Shown piece by piece: positions 8,762 to 17,727 of a stretch of DNA of 64,000 nt (position 1 is the stretch's first letter; each line of letters opens with the position of its first letter). The position numbers were made by a program, and so were the translations under genes. This DNA comes from Aestuariivita sp. Lineage in GTDB: Bacteria > Pseudomonadota > Alphaproteobacteria > Rhodobacterales > Rhodobacteraceae. Location: the NCBI RefSeq assembly GCF_021404545.1, contig NZ_JAAWWD010000004.1, positions 80,179-144,178 on the forward strand, written 5' to 3'. The notes under the pieces were generated by a model. That model was not told where the DNA came from, ran no database searches, and saw only the letters and a program-made list of their open reading frames with translations.

Positions 8762-8857
8762 CGCAGTCCTGGAAGGAACCTACGACGGGTGCGCTTTGGA
8801 GACGCTTGTCCGACCCGGACGGAACCGCCAATGCGGGCGGATCCTCAAAGCGGGCAG

Positions 8858-9625
8858 TCACACCTCTTTTTTGTCCATACGCATCCTGTATTTGTATTTG
8901 TCGGTCCGGTACAGAATCCGGATGTATTCGACCGGGCGATCATCCGTGTCGCGCACCACCCGCTCGATGGCCAACAGCGGCGTGCCAACCGGAACTTCGA
9001 GGGCGGGACCGGTTTGCGGATCGGCCAGCGCTGCCGAAACGCTCTGCTCGGCGCTCCCGATATTGATATTCATGTCTTCCAAAAGCCCAAGCAGGGAGCT
9101 GACCTCCATATCGTCGCGGCTCAGAGCGCGTCCGATATCCTCTGGAAGATAGCTCGTCAGATATGAAAAAGGGCTCCCCCGATAGCTGCGCACACGCACG
9201 GCTCTTTGAACTTCGGCACCCTGTTTCACTTTCAGGGCCGATTGCACATCATGATTTGCCGAAACGAAACCGAATTCAAGAACGCGAACCGTCGACCTTT
9301 TTCCCAAATCGACAACATTTTCAATGAAATCGTCGATATCGCCGGGGATCGTGGGCGAAATGGTCGGCGAAACGATGCGCGTGGCCGCTCCCCGCTTGCG
9401 CACGACAAGGCCAAGTTCCGCCATCTCGCGCACCGATCTTGAAACGGTGATGCGCGAGACGCCAAACTCCTCACACAGATCGTGCTCACTGGGCAGCACG
9501 CCGGTTTCAGCGTAATATCCCTGCTCGATCCGTTCTTTGAGGATCAGCAAAATCTTGTGATAAAGCGGGGTGATCACGTCACCACCGGCTGTCCGTATTG
9601 GACGCTGGACAAAATCTTCCGCCAT
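8858..9625 (-). CDS. GntR-family regulator with UTRA effector domain
   Basis: A 255-aa regulator of the HutC subfamily. The winged helix is at about residues 20-85 (LPSEHDLCEEFGVSRITVSRSVREMAELGLVVRKRGAATRIV), and the C-terminal UTRA domain binds a small ligand. It is the last gene of the long minus-strand catabolic run, 33 bp after an amidohydrolase gene, so it is likely both regulator and member of that operon. The 20-bp dyads at 14.7 and 17.1 kb are candidate targets. Confidence 0.9.
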   Translation of the reverse strand: MAEDFVQRPIRTAGGDVITPLYHKILLILKERIEQGYYAETGVLPSEHDLCEEFGVSRITVSRSVREMAELGLVVRKRGAATRIVSPTISPTIPGDIDDFIENVVDLGKRSTVRVLEFGFVSANHDVQSALKVKQGAEVQRAVRVRSYRGSPFSYLTSYLPEDIGRALSRDDMEVSSLLGLLEDMNINIGSAEQSVSAALADPQTGPALEVPVGTPLLAIERVVRDTDDRPVEYIRILYRTDKYKYRMRMDKKEV

Positions 9626-9658
9626 CGCTCCGAACTCGTTTGCTTTGACCCTCGGGGC

Positions 9659-10498
9659 CTAAAGGTCGAGACCGAGGATACGAATAGCATTCTCACCCAA
9701 CAGTCCAGCCTCAACATCCTCAGGTAGATTTAGCGCACGGACCTCTTTGAGAGATTGGCTCAGATCCTGAACCGGCCAATCCGTACCCCACATGACTTTT
9801 TGTGCTCCATCGATATTGAGAAAGCCGCGCCCTGACAAGTACTCAATGAAATGCGGTGTCCAGGTCGACGGTGGATGGGCATCGGCAATGATATAGACAT
9901 TCTCATGGCCAATTGCGGCGCTTGTCATCTCGAAATCGAACGGGACACCGATATGCAATCCCAATAGCGTGAGTTCGGGAAAGTCGAACGCGGCCTCTTC
10001 GATCCATTCCGGGCGGGCACAGAGTTTGGCGCCGGACCGGGGCGATTGCCGCCCCACTTGCAGGCTGATCGGCACACCAAGCTCGCAGCATTTGGCATAG
10101 ATCGGCCAATAGGTCCGGTCATTGATCGGCACGCCAAACCAATGGGGGTAAACATGAACACCCTTAAACCCAAGCTCGGTCACCGCGTATTCGATGTAGC
10201 GCAGCGTCTCCATACCACCCAGCGGGTTGATGCCAACCCATCCGAAAAAGCGATCCGGGTCCTTTTCGATCACCGGCTGCACCTCGTCGACATGGGTCAT
10301 CAGCAATTCGCCACGCACGCCGTTCTGCACGGTGTTGGCCACAATGCCGGTCATCGCGACGCCGTCTTGATCCATCTGCCGCAGATAGCCCTCGGGATCG
10401 AAGGCCCGGGCGGTTGCGCGGTCGATGCCCAGAACATCATAGAGTTTCAGTTCGGTGTGGGGTTTGAAATTCACACCTATATCGACAATCCGTCCCAT
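9659..10498 (-). CDS. Amidohydrolase-2 family protein, copy A
   Basis: A 279-aa TIM-barrel protein of the amidohydrolase-2 (ACMSD/resorcylate decarboxylase-like) family. It keeps the barrel histidines in GVHVYPHW and GLHIGVPFD and the aspartate in MWGTDWPVQD, but the N-terminal HxH pair of the family is replaced (VDIGVNFKPH). It is clearly paralogous to the protein at 16220-17086, with the same blocks in the same order. Family members hydrolyse lactones or decarboxylate aromatic acids; the substrate is unknown. Confidence 0.85.
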   Translation of the reverse strand: MGRIVDIGVNFKPHTELKLYDVLGIDRATARAFDPEGYLRQMDQDGVAMTGIVANTVQNGVRGELLMTHVDEVQPVIEKDPDRFFGWVGINPLGGMETLRYIEYAVTELGFKGVHVYPHWFGVPINDRTYWPIYAKCCELGVPISLQVGRQSPRSGAKLCARPEWIEEAAFDFPELTLLGLHIGVPFDFEMTSAAIGHENVYIIADAHPPSTWTPHFIEYLSGRGFLNIDGAQKVMWGTDWPVQDLSQSLKEVRALNLPEDVEAGLLGENAIRILGLDL

Positions 10499-10522
10499 CG
10501 TTCTCCACTCCCGGTTTTCAGA

Positions 10523-11296
10523 TTATTCCTTGTCGCGGGTCACCGCCTCATGCCAGGGCGTCACGAACCGCCGGATACCGACCACGGCAAAGTAAAGCAC
10601 CAGCCCCAGCACGGTCATCAAAAGGATCACACCGAACATCGCGTCGACGTCAAACGCGTTCAGCGTGGCGATGGCCATGTATCCAAGCCCGTCATTGCCG
10701 CCCAGATATTCGCCCACGATCGCTCCGATCGTTGCCAGCACGATGCCAACTTCCATCCCGGTCAGAATGAAGGGTAGCGCGCTGGGCAATTCGACATCAC
10801 GAAAGGTCTGCCACCGTGATGCGTTCAGCGACAGCATGACATCGCGATGACCGCGGTCCACGGATTTGATGCCGAGGATCGTATTGGTCATGATCGGAAA
10901 AAACGCCAGCACAGCGGCAAGCACGATCTTGGAGGTCATGCCAAAGCCGAACCACACGATAAAGAGCGGAATCAGCGCCACCTTTGGCATCACCTGCAGC
11001 CCCACGATCAGCGGGCTCAGGGTCTGCTCAAGCCAGCGCACCTTGCCCAGGATCCCGCCCAGAACGACGCCCACGACCACGGCGATCAGAAATCCGACGA
11101 CCGTTTCTACGAATGTCACCCAGATATGACCGAAGGTGCCGGAATCGGCCAACAGATCCTTGGTCGCCTCCCACACCGATCCGGGCGGCGGCAAGATAAA
11201 AGGGGACACGTCAAAGACGCGAATATAGGCGTCCCACAGCAACACCAGCGCCACAAGGATCAGCGGGGTGGCAATCAGGGAGGAATACTTCTGCAT
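10523..11296 (-). CDS. ABC permease, taurine/sulfonate/nitrate type
   Basis: A 257-aa permease of the TauC/SsuC family with six predicted helices and a binding-protein-dependent transport motif. MQKYSSLIATPLILVALVLL is the first helix, and the coupling loop LNASRWQTFRDVELPSALP sits near residue 160. With the adjacent ATPase and the NMT1-like binding protein two genes upstream it forms a complete importer for a small organic acid, sulfonate or pyrimidine-like ligand. It starts 18 bp after the ATPase stop. Confidence 0.88.
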   Translation of the reverse strand: MQKYSSLIATPLILVALVLLWDAYIRVFDVSPFILPPPGSVWEATKDLLADSGTFGHIWVTFVETVVGFLIAVVVGVVLGGILGKVRWLEQTLSPLIVGLQVMPKVALIPLFIVWFGFGMTSKIVLAAVLAFFPIMTNTILGIKSVDRGHRDVMLSLNASRWQTFRDVELPSALPFILTGMEVGIVLATIGAIVGEYLGGNDGLGYMAIATLNAFDVDAMFGVILLMTVLGLVLYFAVVGIRRFVTPWHEAVTRDKE

Positions 11297-11314
11297 TATC
11301 AGCCTTTGCGTTGA

Positions 11315-12130
11315 TCAGGAAAACGAATCCAGACGGCGCCGCATCTCGATTTCGTAGGATTGGAATTTGGGGTCGGTCTGCACGTAAATGTCGCGCGGAC
11401 GTGCGATCTTGATCGTTTCAAGCGTGTCCATGCGACCGGGGCGCGGCGACAACAGCAGCAAGCGGTCGGCCAGAAACACCGCTTCGCGGATCGAATGTGT
11501 GACCAGTACGATGGTACAGCCGCTTTCCATCCAGATGCGCTGTAATTCCAGGTTCATCTGGTCGCGTGTCATCGCATCGAGCGCGCCAAAAGGTTCATCC
11601 ATCAACAGGATCTGCGGATCCCGGCTCAGCGCGCGCGCGATCGCCGCGCGTTGCCGCATGCCACCCGACAGTTCCTTGGGCCAGCGTTTCTCAAAACCCG
11701 AGATGCCGACAAGCTCACAGAGCTCACCCGCCCTGCGCCGTCGCGTGGCCCTGTCCACGCCCGTCAGCTTGAGCGGCAGGGCGATGTTGTCCTCGATGCT
11801 CATCCACGGAAAGAGATTGGCGTCCTGAAAGACCACACCCAGATTGCCGACCGCCGTGTCGTTGCGGGTGCCGCCATTCCACAGCGGCTCCCCCCCGACG
11901 GTGACGCTGCCTTCGGTGCTTTTGAGCAGGCCCGCGATGATGCGCAGCAAGGTGGTCTTGCCACAGCCCGAGGGGCCGAGGATGACCAGGAACTCACCGG
12001 CCGCGATCTCAAGATTGACCTCCGTGAGCGCGATGATCTCGCCATCGGGGGTCGAGAACCGCTGTTCGATCTCTTTCAGAGAGATGCCCGCGCCCACATG
12101 CGGCGCCAGATCGGCGGAGGTGGTTTTCAT
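11315..12130 (-). CDS. ABC ATP-binding protein, taurine/sulfonate/nitrate type
   Basis: A 271-aa ATPase with Walker A GPSGCGKTT, signature LSGGMRQRAAIARALS, Walker B ILLMDEPFGALD and the H-loop LVTHSIREAV, all characteristic of TauB/SsuB. The start is ATG at 12130 (MKTTSADLAPHVG); the frame upstream overlaps the cysteine hydrolase gene and is not family-like. It is 13 bp downstream of that gene in the same operon and energises the adjacent permease. Confidence 0.88.
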   Translation of the reverse strand: MKTTSADLAPHVGAGISLKEIEQRFSTPDGEIIALTEVNLEIAAGEFLVILGPSGCGKTTLLRIIAGLLKSTEGSVTVGGEPLWNGGTRNDTAVGNLGVVFQDANLFPWMSIEDNIALPLKLTGVDRATRRRRAGELCELVGISGFEKRWPKELSGGMRQRAAIARALSRDPQILLMDEPFGALDAMTRDQMNLELQRIWMESGCTIVLVTHSIREAVFLADRLLLLSPRPGRMDTLETIKIARPRDIYVQTDPKFQSYEIEMRRRLDSFS

Positions 12131-12143
12131 GGTATTCACCGGG

Positions 12144-12755
12144 TTATCCTGCCTGTTTGTCTTGTGTGAGGATGTCTGCGCACTCGACGACATGGGCAAA
12201 GCCAAAGGCCATCGCGGCCAGAGCGGCCTCATGGCGCTCGCGCTCGAAATCGGCGCAGGCATCGGCAACGACCGTCACCGCGTAATCGCGCTGACTGAGG
12301 TCCCGGACGGTGCTTTCCACGCACATCGGCGTGGTGACGCCTGCCACGACAACGGAGCCGATCCCCGCGCTGCGCAAGATCACCTCCAGCGGTGTGCCGA
12401 TCAGCGACGAGAACCGGGGTTTGTCGATAACCAGATCGCCGGGCAGCACATCGCATATGCTGGCCAGCTCTTCGTCGCCGCTGCCCCGGGCCAGGGCACC
12501 GATCTTTGCCAGGTTGGGGCGCAGCACGGTCGTCAGTACGCCGCCGTCGCTGTAATCGCTGGCAAACACCATGCGCGTCCAGATCACGGGGCACCCCCGT
12601 GACCGGGCCGCAGCGGCCAGACGATTGCCCGCCTCGGCCGCTGCGGCAAGCGCGCCGATGTCACGGCCCTGCCGCGCCATCGACCCATCAGGCTCACAAA
12701 AACCTTTCTGATAGTCGATCAGCAGCAGCGCCGTGTCATCGTGATCGAAGATCAC
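12144..12755 (-). CDS. Isochorismatase-like cysteine hydrolase
   Basis: A 203-aa protein with the catalytic triad of the family visible: Asp in TALLLIDYQKGF, Lys in VIDKPRFSSL and Cys in GVTTPMCVESTVRDL. Members hydrolyse amides or carbamoyl groups (nicotinamidase, N-carbamoylsarcosine amidase, biuret hydrolase) or isochorismate. Its ATG overlaps the stop of the binding protein gene (ATGA), so it is translationally coupled to transport and probably acts on the imported compound or its first product. Confidence 0.85.
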   Translation of the reverse strand: MIFDHDDTALLLIDYQKGFCEPDGSMARQGRDIGALAAAAEAGNRLAAAARSRGCPVIWTRMVFASDYSDGGVLTTVLRPNLAKIGALARGSGDEELASICDVLPGDLVIDKPRFSSLIGTPLEVILRSAGIGSVVVAGVTTPMCVESTVRDLSQRDYAVTVVADACADFERERHEAALAAMAFGFAHVVECADILTQDKQAG

Positions 12756-13774
12756 TGAAACGCCATTGTTTGCACAGCGTCGTCAAAGAAGTTCCGGTTC
12801 TCGATCGGGTCGATCAGACCGGCCTTGACCATCAGGTCGTGCGAGGTTTCCCAGACATCTGGCTTGGTCGCCAGGTTTTCGTCATAGGGCGCCTTGTAGT
12901 TGTTGAGACTGTTTGCAAGTACGGTCAGCCCCTTGTCGGGGCGGCCTGCTTCAAAGATCTCGTATTCGGATTCCATGCTTTCGATCACCGACCCCAGGTC
13001 GTCCATCGTCAGCATCGCGCCCAGGCTGTCGTGGACGCCGCGCAGGAAAGCGGTCAGATCTTCTTGGCGCTCTTCGTATTGCGCACGCGAGGTCATATAG
13101 ACTTGGCCCGGCACCCGGGCGAACTCGTCCGTTGAAAATGCACTGACGGGCGCCTCGTCGACGCGCAGCTGGAACAGCGTGTCAGATGTGGCGATGAACG
13201 CCTTGATTCGGCCCAGTTGCACAAGCTCAAAGGCCGCCGGGGCGTTGCCCACAACCTGGCGGTTGACCTCGCCGGGGGCGATGTCCTGACCGGCCAGCAT
13301 CATGTCGAGGATGTTTTCGGTCGCACCACCTGCTGAAACGATCCCGATGTCGCTGCCGATCATGTCGGAGGGGGATTCAATCGGATCGTCCTGACCGCTG
13401 ATCACATAGAACAGATCGCGCTGATAGATTTCGGCAAAAGCCACGATGTTGGGATCCTTGGCATAGGCCTTGATCAGATCGGTGCCGCCGGTGCGCGAAC
13501 ACAGCGCATTTCTGGCCACCACCTGCTGGACGGCCATCGCCGATCCGCGACCGCCCTGAATTGTAACATCCAGACCATGCTTCACAAAGAAACCGCCGGT
13601 ATCGGCGAACATGGTTTCCGCAAAAGCAATGAGATAGCCGAAGGGCGTCAGATACGTGACAGGTGTGAGGCTTTGTGCCGCTGCCGGGCGCAGCAGCCCT
13701 GGGGCCGCCGTCATGGCCAGCCCTGCGGTTGCGCCTTTCAAGACGCTGCGCCGGTTCATCAGATTCTGTGTCAT
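12752..13774 (-). CDS. NMT1/THI5-like ABC substrate-binding protein (Tat-exported)
   Basis: A 340-aa periplasmic binding protein. The N terminus carries a twin-arginine signal (NRRSVLKGATAGLAMTA, ending AAA before QSL). The mature part has the NMT1/THI5/TauA fold, with the typical block MFADTGGFFVKHGLDVTIQGGRGS. It is the binding component for the TauBC-like pair downstream. Ligands of this family include pyrimidine precursors, taurine, nitrate and aromatic acids; the neighbouring acyl ligase and decarboxylase-like genes favour an organic acid. Confidence 0.85.
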   Translation of the reverse strand: MTQNLMNRRSVLKGATAGLAMTAAPGLLRPAAAQSLTPVTYLTPFGYLIAFAETMFADTGGFFVKHGLDVTIQGGRGSAMAVQQVVARNALCSRTGGTDLIKAYAKDPNIVAFAEIYQRDLFYVISGQDDPIESPSDMIGSDIGIVSAGGATENILDMMLAGQDIAPGEVNRQVVGNAPAAFELVQLGRIKAFIATSDTLFQLRVDEAPVSAFSTDEFARVPGQVYMTSRAQYEERQEDLTAFLRGVHDSLGAMLTMDDLGSVIESMESEYEIFEAGRPDKGLTVLANSLNNYKAPYDENLATKPDVWETSHDLMVKAGLIDPIENRNFFDDAVQTMAFQ

Positions 13775-13806
13775 TCCAGTCCACCTTCCCTGTTGTTTTG
13801 ACTTGT

Positions 13807-14661
13807 TTATTTCGGGGTCCCGTTTGCGTAATCATGTAGCAGGCGCGCCTGTTTGTCGGTCGTCCAGCCGCGCTGATAGGCGTAGCCGCCGGTCACCTCG
13901 ACCGCACCCAATGCGCACAACTCTTCGTCTGGCGCGTCGCCAAAGCTCAGCCGCCCGTGGCCCGCGCGGATGTCGGACATCGCGACATTGGTAAAGCCCA
14001 GCTCGAACAGCTGTTCGATATCGGGCACATCGGGCGAGGGGGACGCGATAAACCGGTAGAGAAAGGTCGAGCCGCCGTGGCCCGGCAATTGGTCCAGCGG
14101 GGTGCCGCCTTCGTCGAAGGTGACAGCCATGGACAGGACGTGATGGCCATGGCGCGAGACAACGCCACCAAGTGTTTCGGACCCGCCGGACAACAGCGGA
14201 TTTGTCAGGTGACGGCGGCTGCGGTCAATGCTGCCGATCCGTTTGCCCCAGCCAAAGATCGCGCCCATGCCCAGCGACCAGTCGCGGTCCACCCAGACCA
14301 GCGCCGTGTACCGCCCGATGCGATCTCCGAACCGGCAGTAAAAGCCGATAACGCATTCATTATAGCTGGACCGGGACGGGTCACGCCAGAACTGCTCGGG
14401 ATCCTGCGCGCTGGCCTTGGCCATTTCGGCGATCATGACCCATCCGTCGCCACTGTCGAGCGGCTCCAGCCCGGGCGGGAGGAACGGTCTGATCGCATCG
14501 GGTGCGGCCCGAAAGGTGACATGCAACGCGTCGCAGCTGATGTGGTGGGGCAGCGGTTCGACCAGAGAGCTGCGCCCGCTTGCGGTGCGGGGCCAGGATT
14601 GGCCCATCCATGGTCGCGCTGCCTGACTGTTCGGCTTTTTGCGAAACGCCTGATCCATCAT
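13807..14661 (-). CDS. Acetoacetate decarboxylase-family protein
   Basis: A 284-aa protein of the acetoacetate decarboxylase fold. The segment AIFGWGKRIGSID near residue 130 corresponds to the family's Schiff-base lysine region, and NECVIGFYCRFGDRIGRY precedes it. Members decarboxylate beta-keto acids or act as hydratase-aldolases. The gene has its own upstream 20-bp dyad (14692-14711), so it may be transcribed from an internal promoter of the cluster. Confidence 0.8.
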   Translation of the reverse strand: MMDQAFRKKPNSQAARPWMGQSWPRTASGRSSLVEPLPHHISCDALHVTFRAAPDAIRPFLPPGLEPLDSGDGWVMIAEMAKASAQDPEQFWRDPSRSSYNECVIGFYCRFGDRIGRYTALVWVDRDWSLGMGAIFGWGKRIGSIDRSRRHLTNPLLSGGSETLGGVVSRHGHHVLSMAVTFDEGGTPLDQLPGHGGSTFLYRFIASPSPDVPDIEQLFELGFTNVAMSDIRAGHGRLSFGDAPDEELCALGAVEVTGGYAYQRGWTTDKQARLLHDYANGTPK

Positions 14662-14691
14662 CCGCTTCCCTACGGCTGTTTGTTCTCAATG

Positions 14692-14711
14692 TTGTTATAT
14701 TAATATATCAA
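14692..14711. promoter_or_regulatory. 20-bp dyad operator, copy 1
   Basis: TTGTTATATTAATATATCAA is palindromic at 18 of 20 positions and AT-rich inside a GC-rich region. It sits 31 bp before the acetoacetate-decarboxylase-type gene. A second copy, identical at 16 of 20 positions, lies 26 bp before the amidohydrolase gene at 17086. Similar placement suggests a shared repressor, most simply the GntR protein of this cluster. Confidence 0.6.
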
Positions 14712-14714
14712 CCG

Positions 14715-16223
14715 TCAAGAAGAAATCTGTGACAGATCGGTATCGAGCGTTTGGAATAGGTCCAAAAGCTCGGCCTTGAGGACTTTTCCAGCACTGTTTC
14801 TGGGAAATGAGCTGACCATTCGGAGCTGAGCGGGCACCTTGTAGGGCGCAAGCTGAGTGGCGCACCAATCCAGCAAGGCTCCGCTGTCCAGCGACGCGTC
14901 CTTGGCGATGCAGGCGGCCACGACAGTTTCACCAAGCCGAGCGTCGGCCACACCCATCACCGCGACATCCGCGACCTGTGGGTGACTGCGAATAACCGTC
15001 TCTATCTCAAACGGATAGACGTTGACCCCGCCCCTGATGATCATCTCCTTGGCGCGCCCTCGGAGGGTCACAAAACCCGCCGCGTCCATCTCGGCCAGAT
15101 CGCCGGGATAGAACCAGCCATCTCTGAGCAGATCCGTATGATGCCCGTCTTTGGAAAAGCTCCTGGTCGCAACGCCGGGGCCGCGATATCTCAGACGGCC
15201 GACCGTGCCCGCAGGCACCGGTACGTCAGTGTCGTCAACCACGGCAATCTCGACACCAAAGACTGGCCTGCCTACAGAATCGGCGCAACGGGCGCGGGTC
15301 TGTGGTGTGGAGAGTGAGATACCGCCCCCTTCCGTGGACGCATAGTATTCCCTGAAATTGGTGTTCAGCCTTGTGCCGATCTCGCTACGTTCCTGGGGGT
15401 CAAGTGGCGCACCGCTGGAGATCAGCACATCGAGCGCTCGCACAGGGCCAAGCTCGTCCGCTCCCAGTTCCAGAAGGCCGCGCAGCTGGGTTGGGACCAG
15501 AAACAAGCTGGTGGCCCCGCGCCGGGCGATCTCGGCACAGAGCTCGCCGGGGCGAAACGGGGGCGGGAAGAGGATAACCGTACCTCCGGCATAGAGGATC
15601 GACATCGCGAATGTGCGCCCGCCCCCGAAATAGAGAGGTGTCGCAGACATATAGCGGTGATCGGCGTTCAGACCCAGGTTGATCCAGTGGGTCCAAAACC
15701 GCCTGAGCATCTGCGGATGCGTCAGTTCGGGTCCCGATGGCATGCCTGTCGTCCCCGATGACAGCGACATCAAAAGAGGTAGATCGGGGTCAAGCACAAA
15801 GGGGGGATCGTCTGCGCCCACAGGTGCCGACCGCAGCTGCGTCATCGTTAGGGCAGGTGTCGCTGCGCCCGGCTCGGCGTCGGGTTCGCAGATTGTCATG
15901 CGTGCGCCGAAATGGGTGGCGACGCGGGTGCGCTCCGCTTCGGTCCAGCGCCAGTCCAGCGGCAACAGCACTGCGCCAAGGCGCACAACGGCAAAGATCA
16001 TCATCAGATGATCGGGGGTATCGCGAAGGGCCACGCCGATGACATCGTCCTTTGTAACGCCCTGGGCACATAGCCAGGAGGCCAGCGCCCGCACCTCGGC
16101 GGCAACCTCTGCGTGCGTCCACATCCGGTCGCCCGAGACGATCGCGGGATGATCCGGGCGCGCGCCCGCGTTCACCTCGAGCGCTGCGGCCAGATTGAGC
16201 GCTTCGGCGCCTGTCGCGGTCAT
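14715..16223 (-). CDS. Acyl-CoA synthetase/AMP-dependent ligase
   Basis: A 502-aa class I adenylate-forming enzyme. Motifs in order are the P-loop SLSSGTTGMPSGPELTH near residue 170, the A5 motif YASTEGGG near 310, GDLAEMDAAGFVTLRGRAKEMIIRGGVNVYP near 395-425 and the C-terminal lysine region NSAGKVLKAEL near 480. It should activate a carboxylic acid to its CoA thioester at the expense of ATP. Its start overlaps the stop of the amidohydrolase gene by 4 nt. Substrate unknown; aromatic or short-chain acids fit the context. Confidence 0.88.
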   Translation of the reverse strand: MTATGAEALNLAAALEVNAGARPDHPAIVSGDRMWTHAEVAAEVRALASWLCAQGVTKDDVIGVALRDTPDHLMMIFAVVRLGAVLLPLDWRWTEAERTRVATHFGARMTICEPDAEPGAATPALTMTQLRSAPVGADDPPFVLDPDLPLLMSLSSGTTGMPSGPELTHPQMLRRFWTHWINLGLNADHRYMSATPLYFGGGRTFAMSILYAGGTVILFPPPFRPGELCAEIARRGATSLFLVPTQLRGLLELGADELGPVRALDVLISSGAPLDPQERSEIGTRLNTNFREYYASTEGGGISLSTPQTRARCADSVGRPVFGVEIAVVDDTDVPVPAGTVGRLRYRGPGVATRSFSKDGHHTDLLRDGWFYPGDLAEMDAAGFVTLRGRAKEMIIRGGVNVYPFEIETVIRSHPQVADVAVMGVADARLGETVVAACIAKDASLDSGALLDWCATQLAPYKVPAQLRMVSSFPRNSAGKVLKAELLDLFQTLDTDLSQISS

Positions 16224-17086
16224 CGTTCCGCTCTCAGTTTATAGACCCGTATGGCGTTGTCCCGCAGCAGCTTGCGTTTGGGCTCGGGCCGCAGGTCAAG
16301 CGCATTGATCTGTTCCATGGTGCGCTCGAAATCAAGCACCGGAAAATCCGTGCCGAACAGTACTTTGTCCTGCCCGAAGGTATTGATGTAATGCACAAAA
16401 CTCTCGGGCCAGTACCGCGGCGCGTGGGCGTCGGATCCGATAAAGACGTTTTCGTGCTTCCAGGCCATCGCGATCATTTCGTCGGTCCATGGTATGCCGA
16501 TATGAATGCCTATGATCCGAAGTTCGGGAAAATCGCAGGCCACGGAATCGAGCGTTATGGGCCGCCCGACACTGCGCCGGGGAAAGCTCTTGTCATAGAC
16601 CATGGATTGGCCAACCTGCATCTGGATCGGGATATCCAGTTCGACGCATTTGGCATAGAATGGATAGTATCGCGCGTGGTCGGGGGCCAACTCAAACCAA
16701 TGCGGATAAAGATGCGCACCGACAAAGCCCTTGTCGCGCACGGCCTCCTCCAGGGCTCGCACGCCGGTCATCCCTTCGGTGGGGTCGATCCCGGCCAGAC
16801 ACAGGAACCGGTCGGGATGCAGTCGGGCCGCGTCATAAACGATGTCGTAGGGCACATGATAGCAGGCGCGATGCTCCTTCGGCCCGACTTTAGCCGCGAT
16901 CAACATGGATTTCTCGATGCCCGCGCGATCCATGCGATGCAGCATGTCGTCCAGTGAAATACCGGTGAAGGTTTCGTCATCGACGTTCATCTTGCCGGTA
17001 TAGAACTCCCGGCGATCAGGCCGCCCGGCGAGGGCGTCCTCGGTCCAGATGTTCACCACCGCATCGATTGCGCGCACATTATCCAT
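16220..17086 (-). CDS. Amidohydrolase-2 family protein, copy B
   Basis: A 288-aa TIM-barrel protein paralogous to copy A at 9659-10498. Shared blocks are GAHLYPHW, a PFYAKCVELDIPIQMQVGQS strand, IIGIHIGIPW and LFGTDFPVLDFERTM. As in copy A the N-terminal HxH is absent (IDAVVNIWTED). It is the first gene of the minus-strand catabolic run, 26 bp downstream of the 20-bp dyad. The two copies may act on successive intermediates of one pathway. Confidence 0.85.
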   Translation of the reverse strand: MDNVRAIDAVVNIWTEDALAGRPDRREFYTGKMNVDDETFTGISLDDMLHRMDRAGIEKSMLIAAKVGPKEHRACYHVPYDIVYDAARLHPDRFLCLAGIDPTEGMTGVRALEEAVRDKGFVGAHLYPHWFELAPDHARYYPFYAKCVELDIPIQMQVGQSMVYDKSFPRRSVGRPITLDSVACDFPELRIIGIHIGIPWTDEMIAMAWKHENVFIGSDAHAPRYWPESFVHYINTFGQDKVLFGTDFPVLDFERTMEQINALDLRPEPKRKLLRDNAIRVYKLRAER

Positions 17087-17111
17087 TCCCGATCCCTGCC
17101 TTATCCCTGAC

Positions 17112-17131
17112 TTGCTATATCAATATGGCAA
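17112..17131. promoter_or_regulatory. 20-bp dyad operator, copy 2
   Basis: TTGCTATATCAATATGGCAA matches copy 1 at 16 of 20 positions and is itself palindromic at 16 of 20. It lies 26 bp before the first gene of the amidohydrolase-ligase run and probably marks its promoter. Confidence 0.6.
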
Positions 17132-17351
17132 ATCATAGTTGCTAAATGCAAGGGCCCGCCCTGGTGAAAGGCGCAGGATGTTCACTTAGTCGCTTGGCAG
17201 CGACTTGGGGAGTGCAAGAACCGCGCCATCTGTTCAGCATTTGGCATGCGCGCACCGGTCCCCTCACCGGCGGCGGGTGCGCGGCACGCCCTTGCCATCT
17301 GCTGCGTTGCAAAAAGGGGACGCGCGCCCGGCTGTCGTTGCCGCATTGCAG

Positions 17352-17723
17352 TTATGCCTCGGCTGCAAGCTTCTCGACCTCGTCCAGCAGGATCGGAACC
17401 CCCATCGACATGGAATGGACCCCCATGATCGAGGCCAGCTGGATCACCTCAAGGATCTCTTCCTTGGTTGCTCCGGCTTGCAGCGCGTTTTGCATATGCC
17501 GACGTATACCGGAGGGCCACAGATGCGTTGTTGCGACATTGATCGCGATAAAGATCAGTTCTCTATACTTTTTTGGCAGCGGCCCACTTTGCGGGACGGC
17601 ACGAAAGGCCAGGAACGCTTCCAGATAGTCGGGATCAAGCGCGGCCAATGTGTCCCAGAACGGGTTCCAATCTCCGGTTGCGCGCTGGGCCTGCGTTGCG
17701 GGATAGCGTTCTTGCGGTGTCAC
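17352..17723 (-). CDS. Carboxymuconolactone decarboxylase (CMD/AhpD-like) family protein
   Basis: A 123-aa all-helical CMD-family protein. The GTG at 17723 is chosen as start because GGAGGATGAGG lies just before it and the stop of the ThDP gene remnant is 4 bp away; the longer frame overlaps that gene's tail. The AhpD-type CxxC pair is absent: the equivalent region reads THLWPSGIRRHMQNAL, keeping only the histidine, as in a ring-cleavage-associated subfamily. It therefore should not be a peroxidase-type disulfide enzyme. It follows the broken gene set but itself looks intact. Confidence 0.8.
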   Translation of the reverse strand: MTPQERYPATQAQRATGDWNPFWDTLAALDPDYLEAFLAFRAVPQSGPLPKKYRELIFIAINVATTHLWPSGIRRHMQNALQAGATKEEILEVIQLASIMGVHSMSMGVPILLDEVEKLAAEA

Positions 17724-17727
17724 GTCC

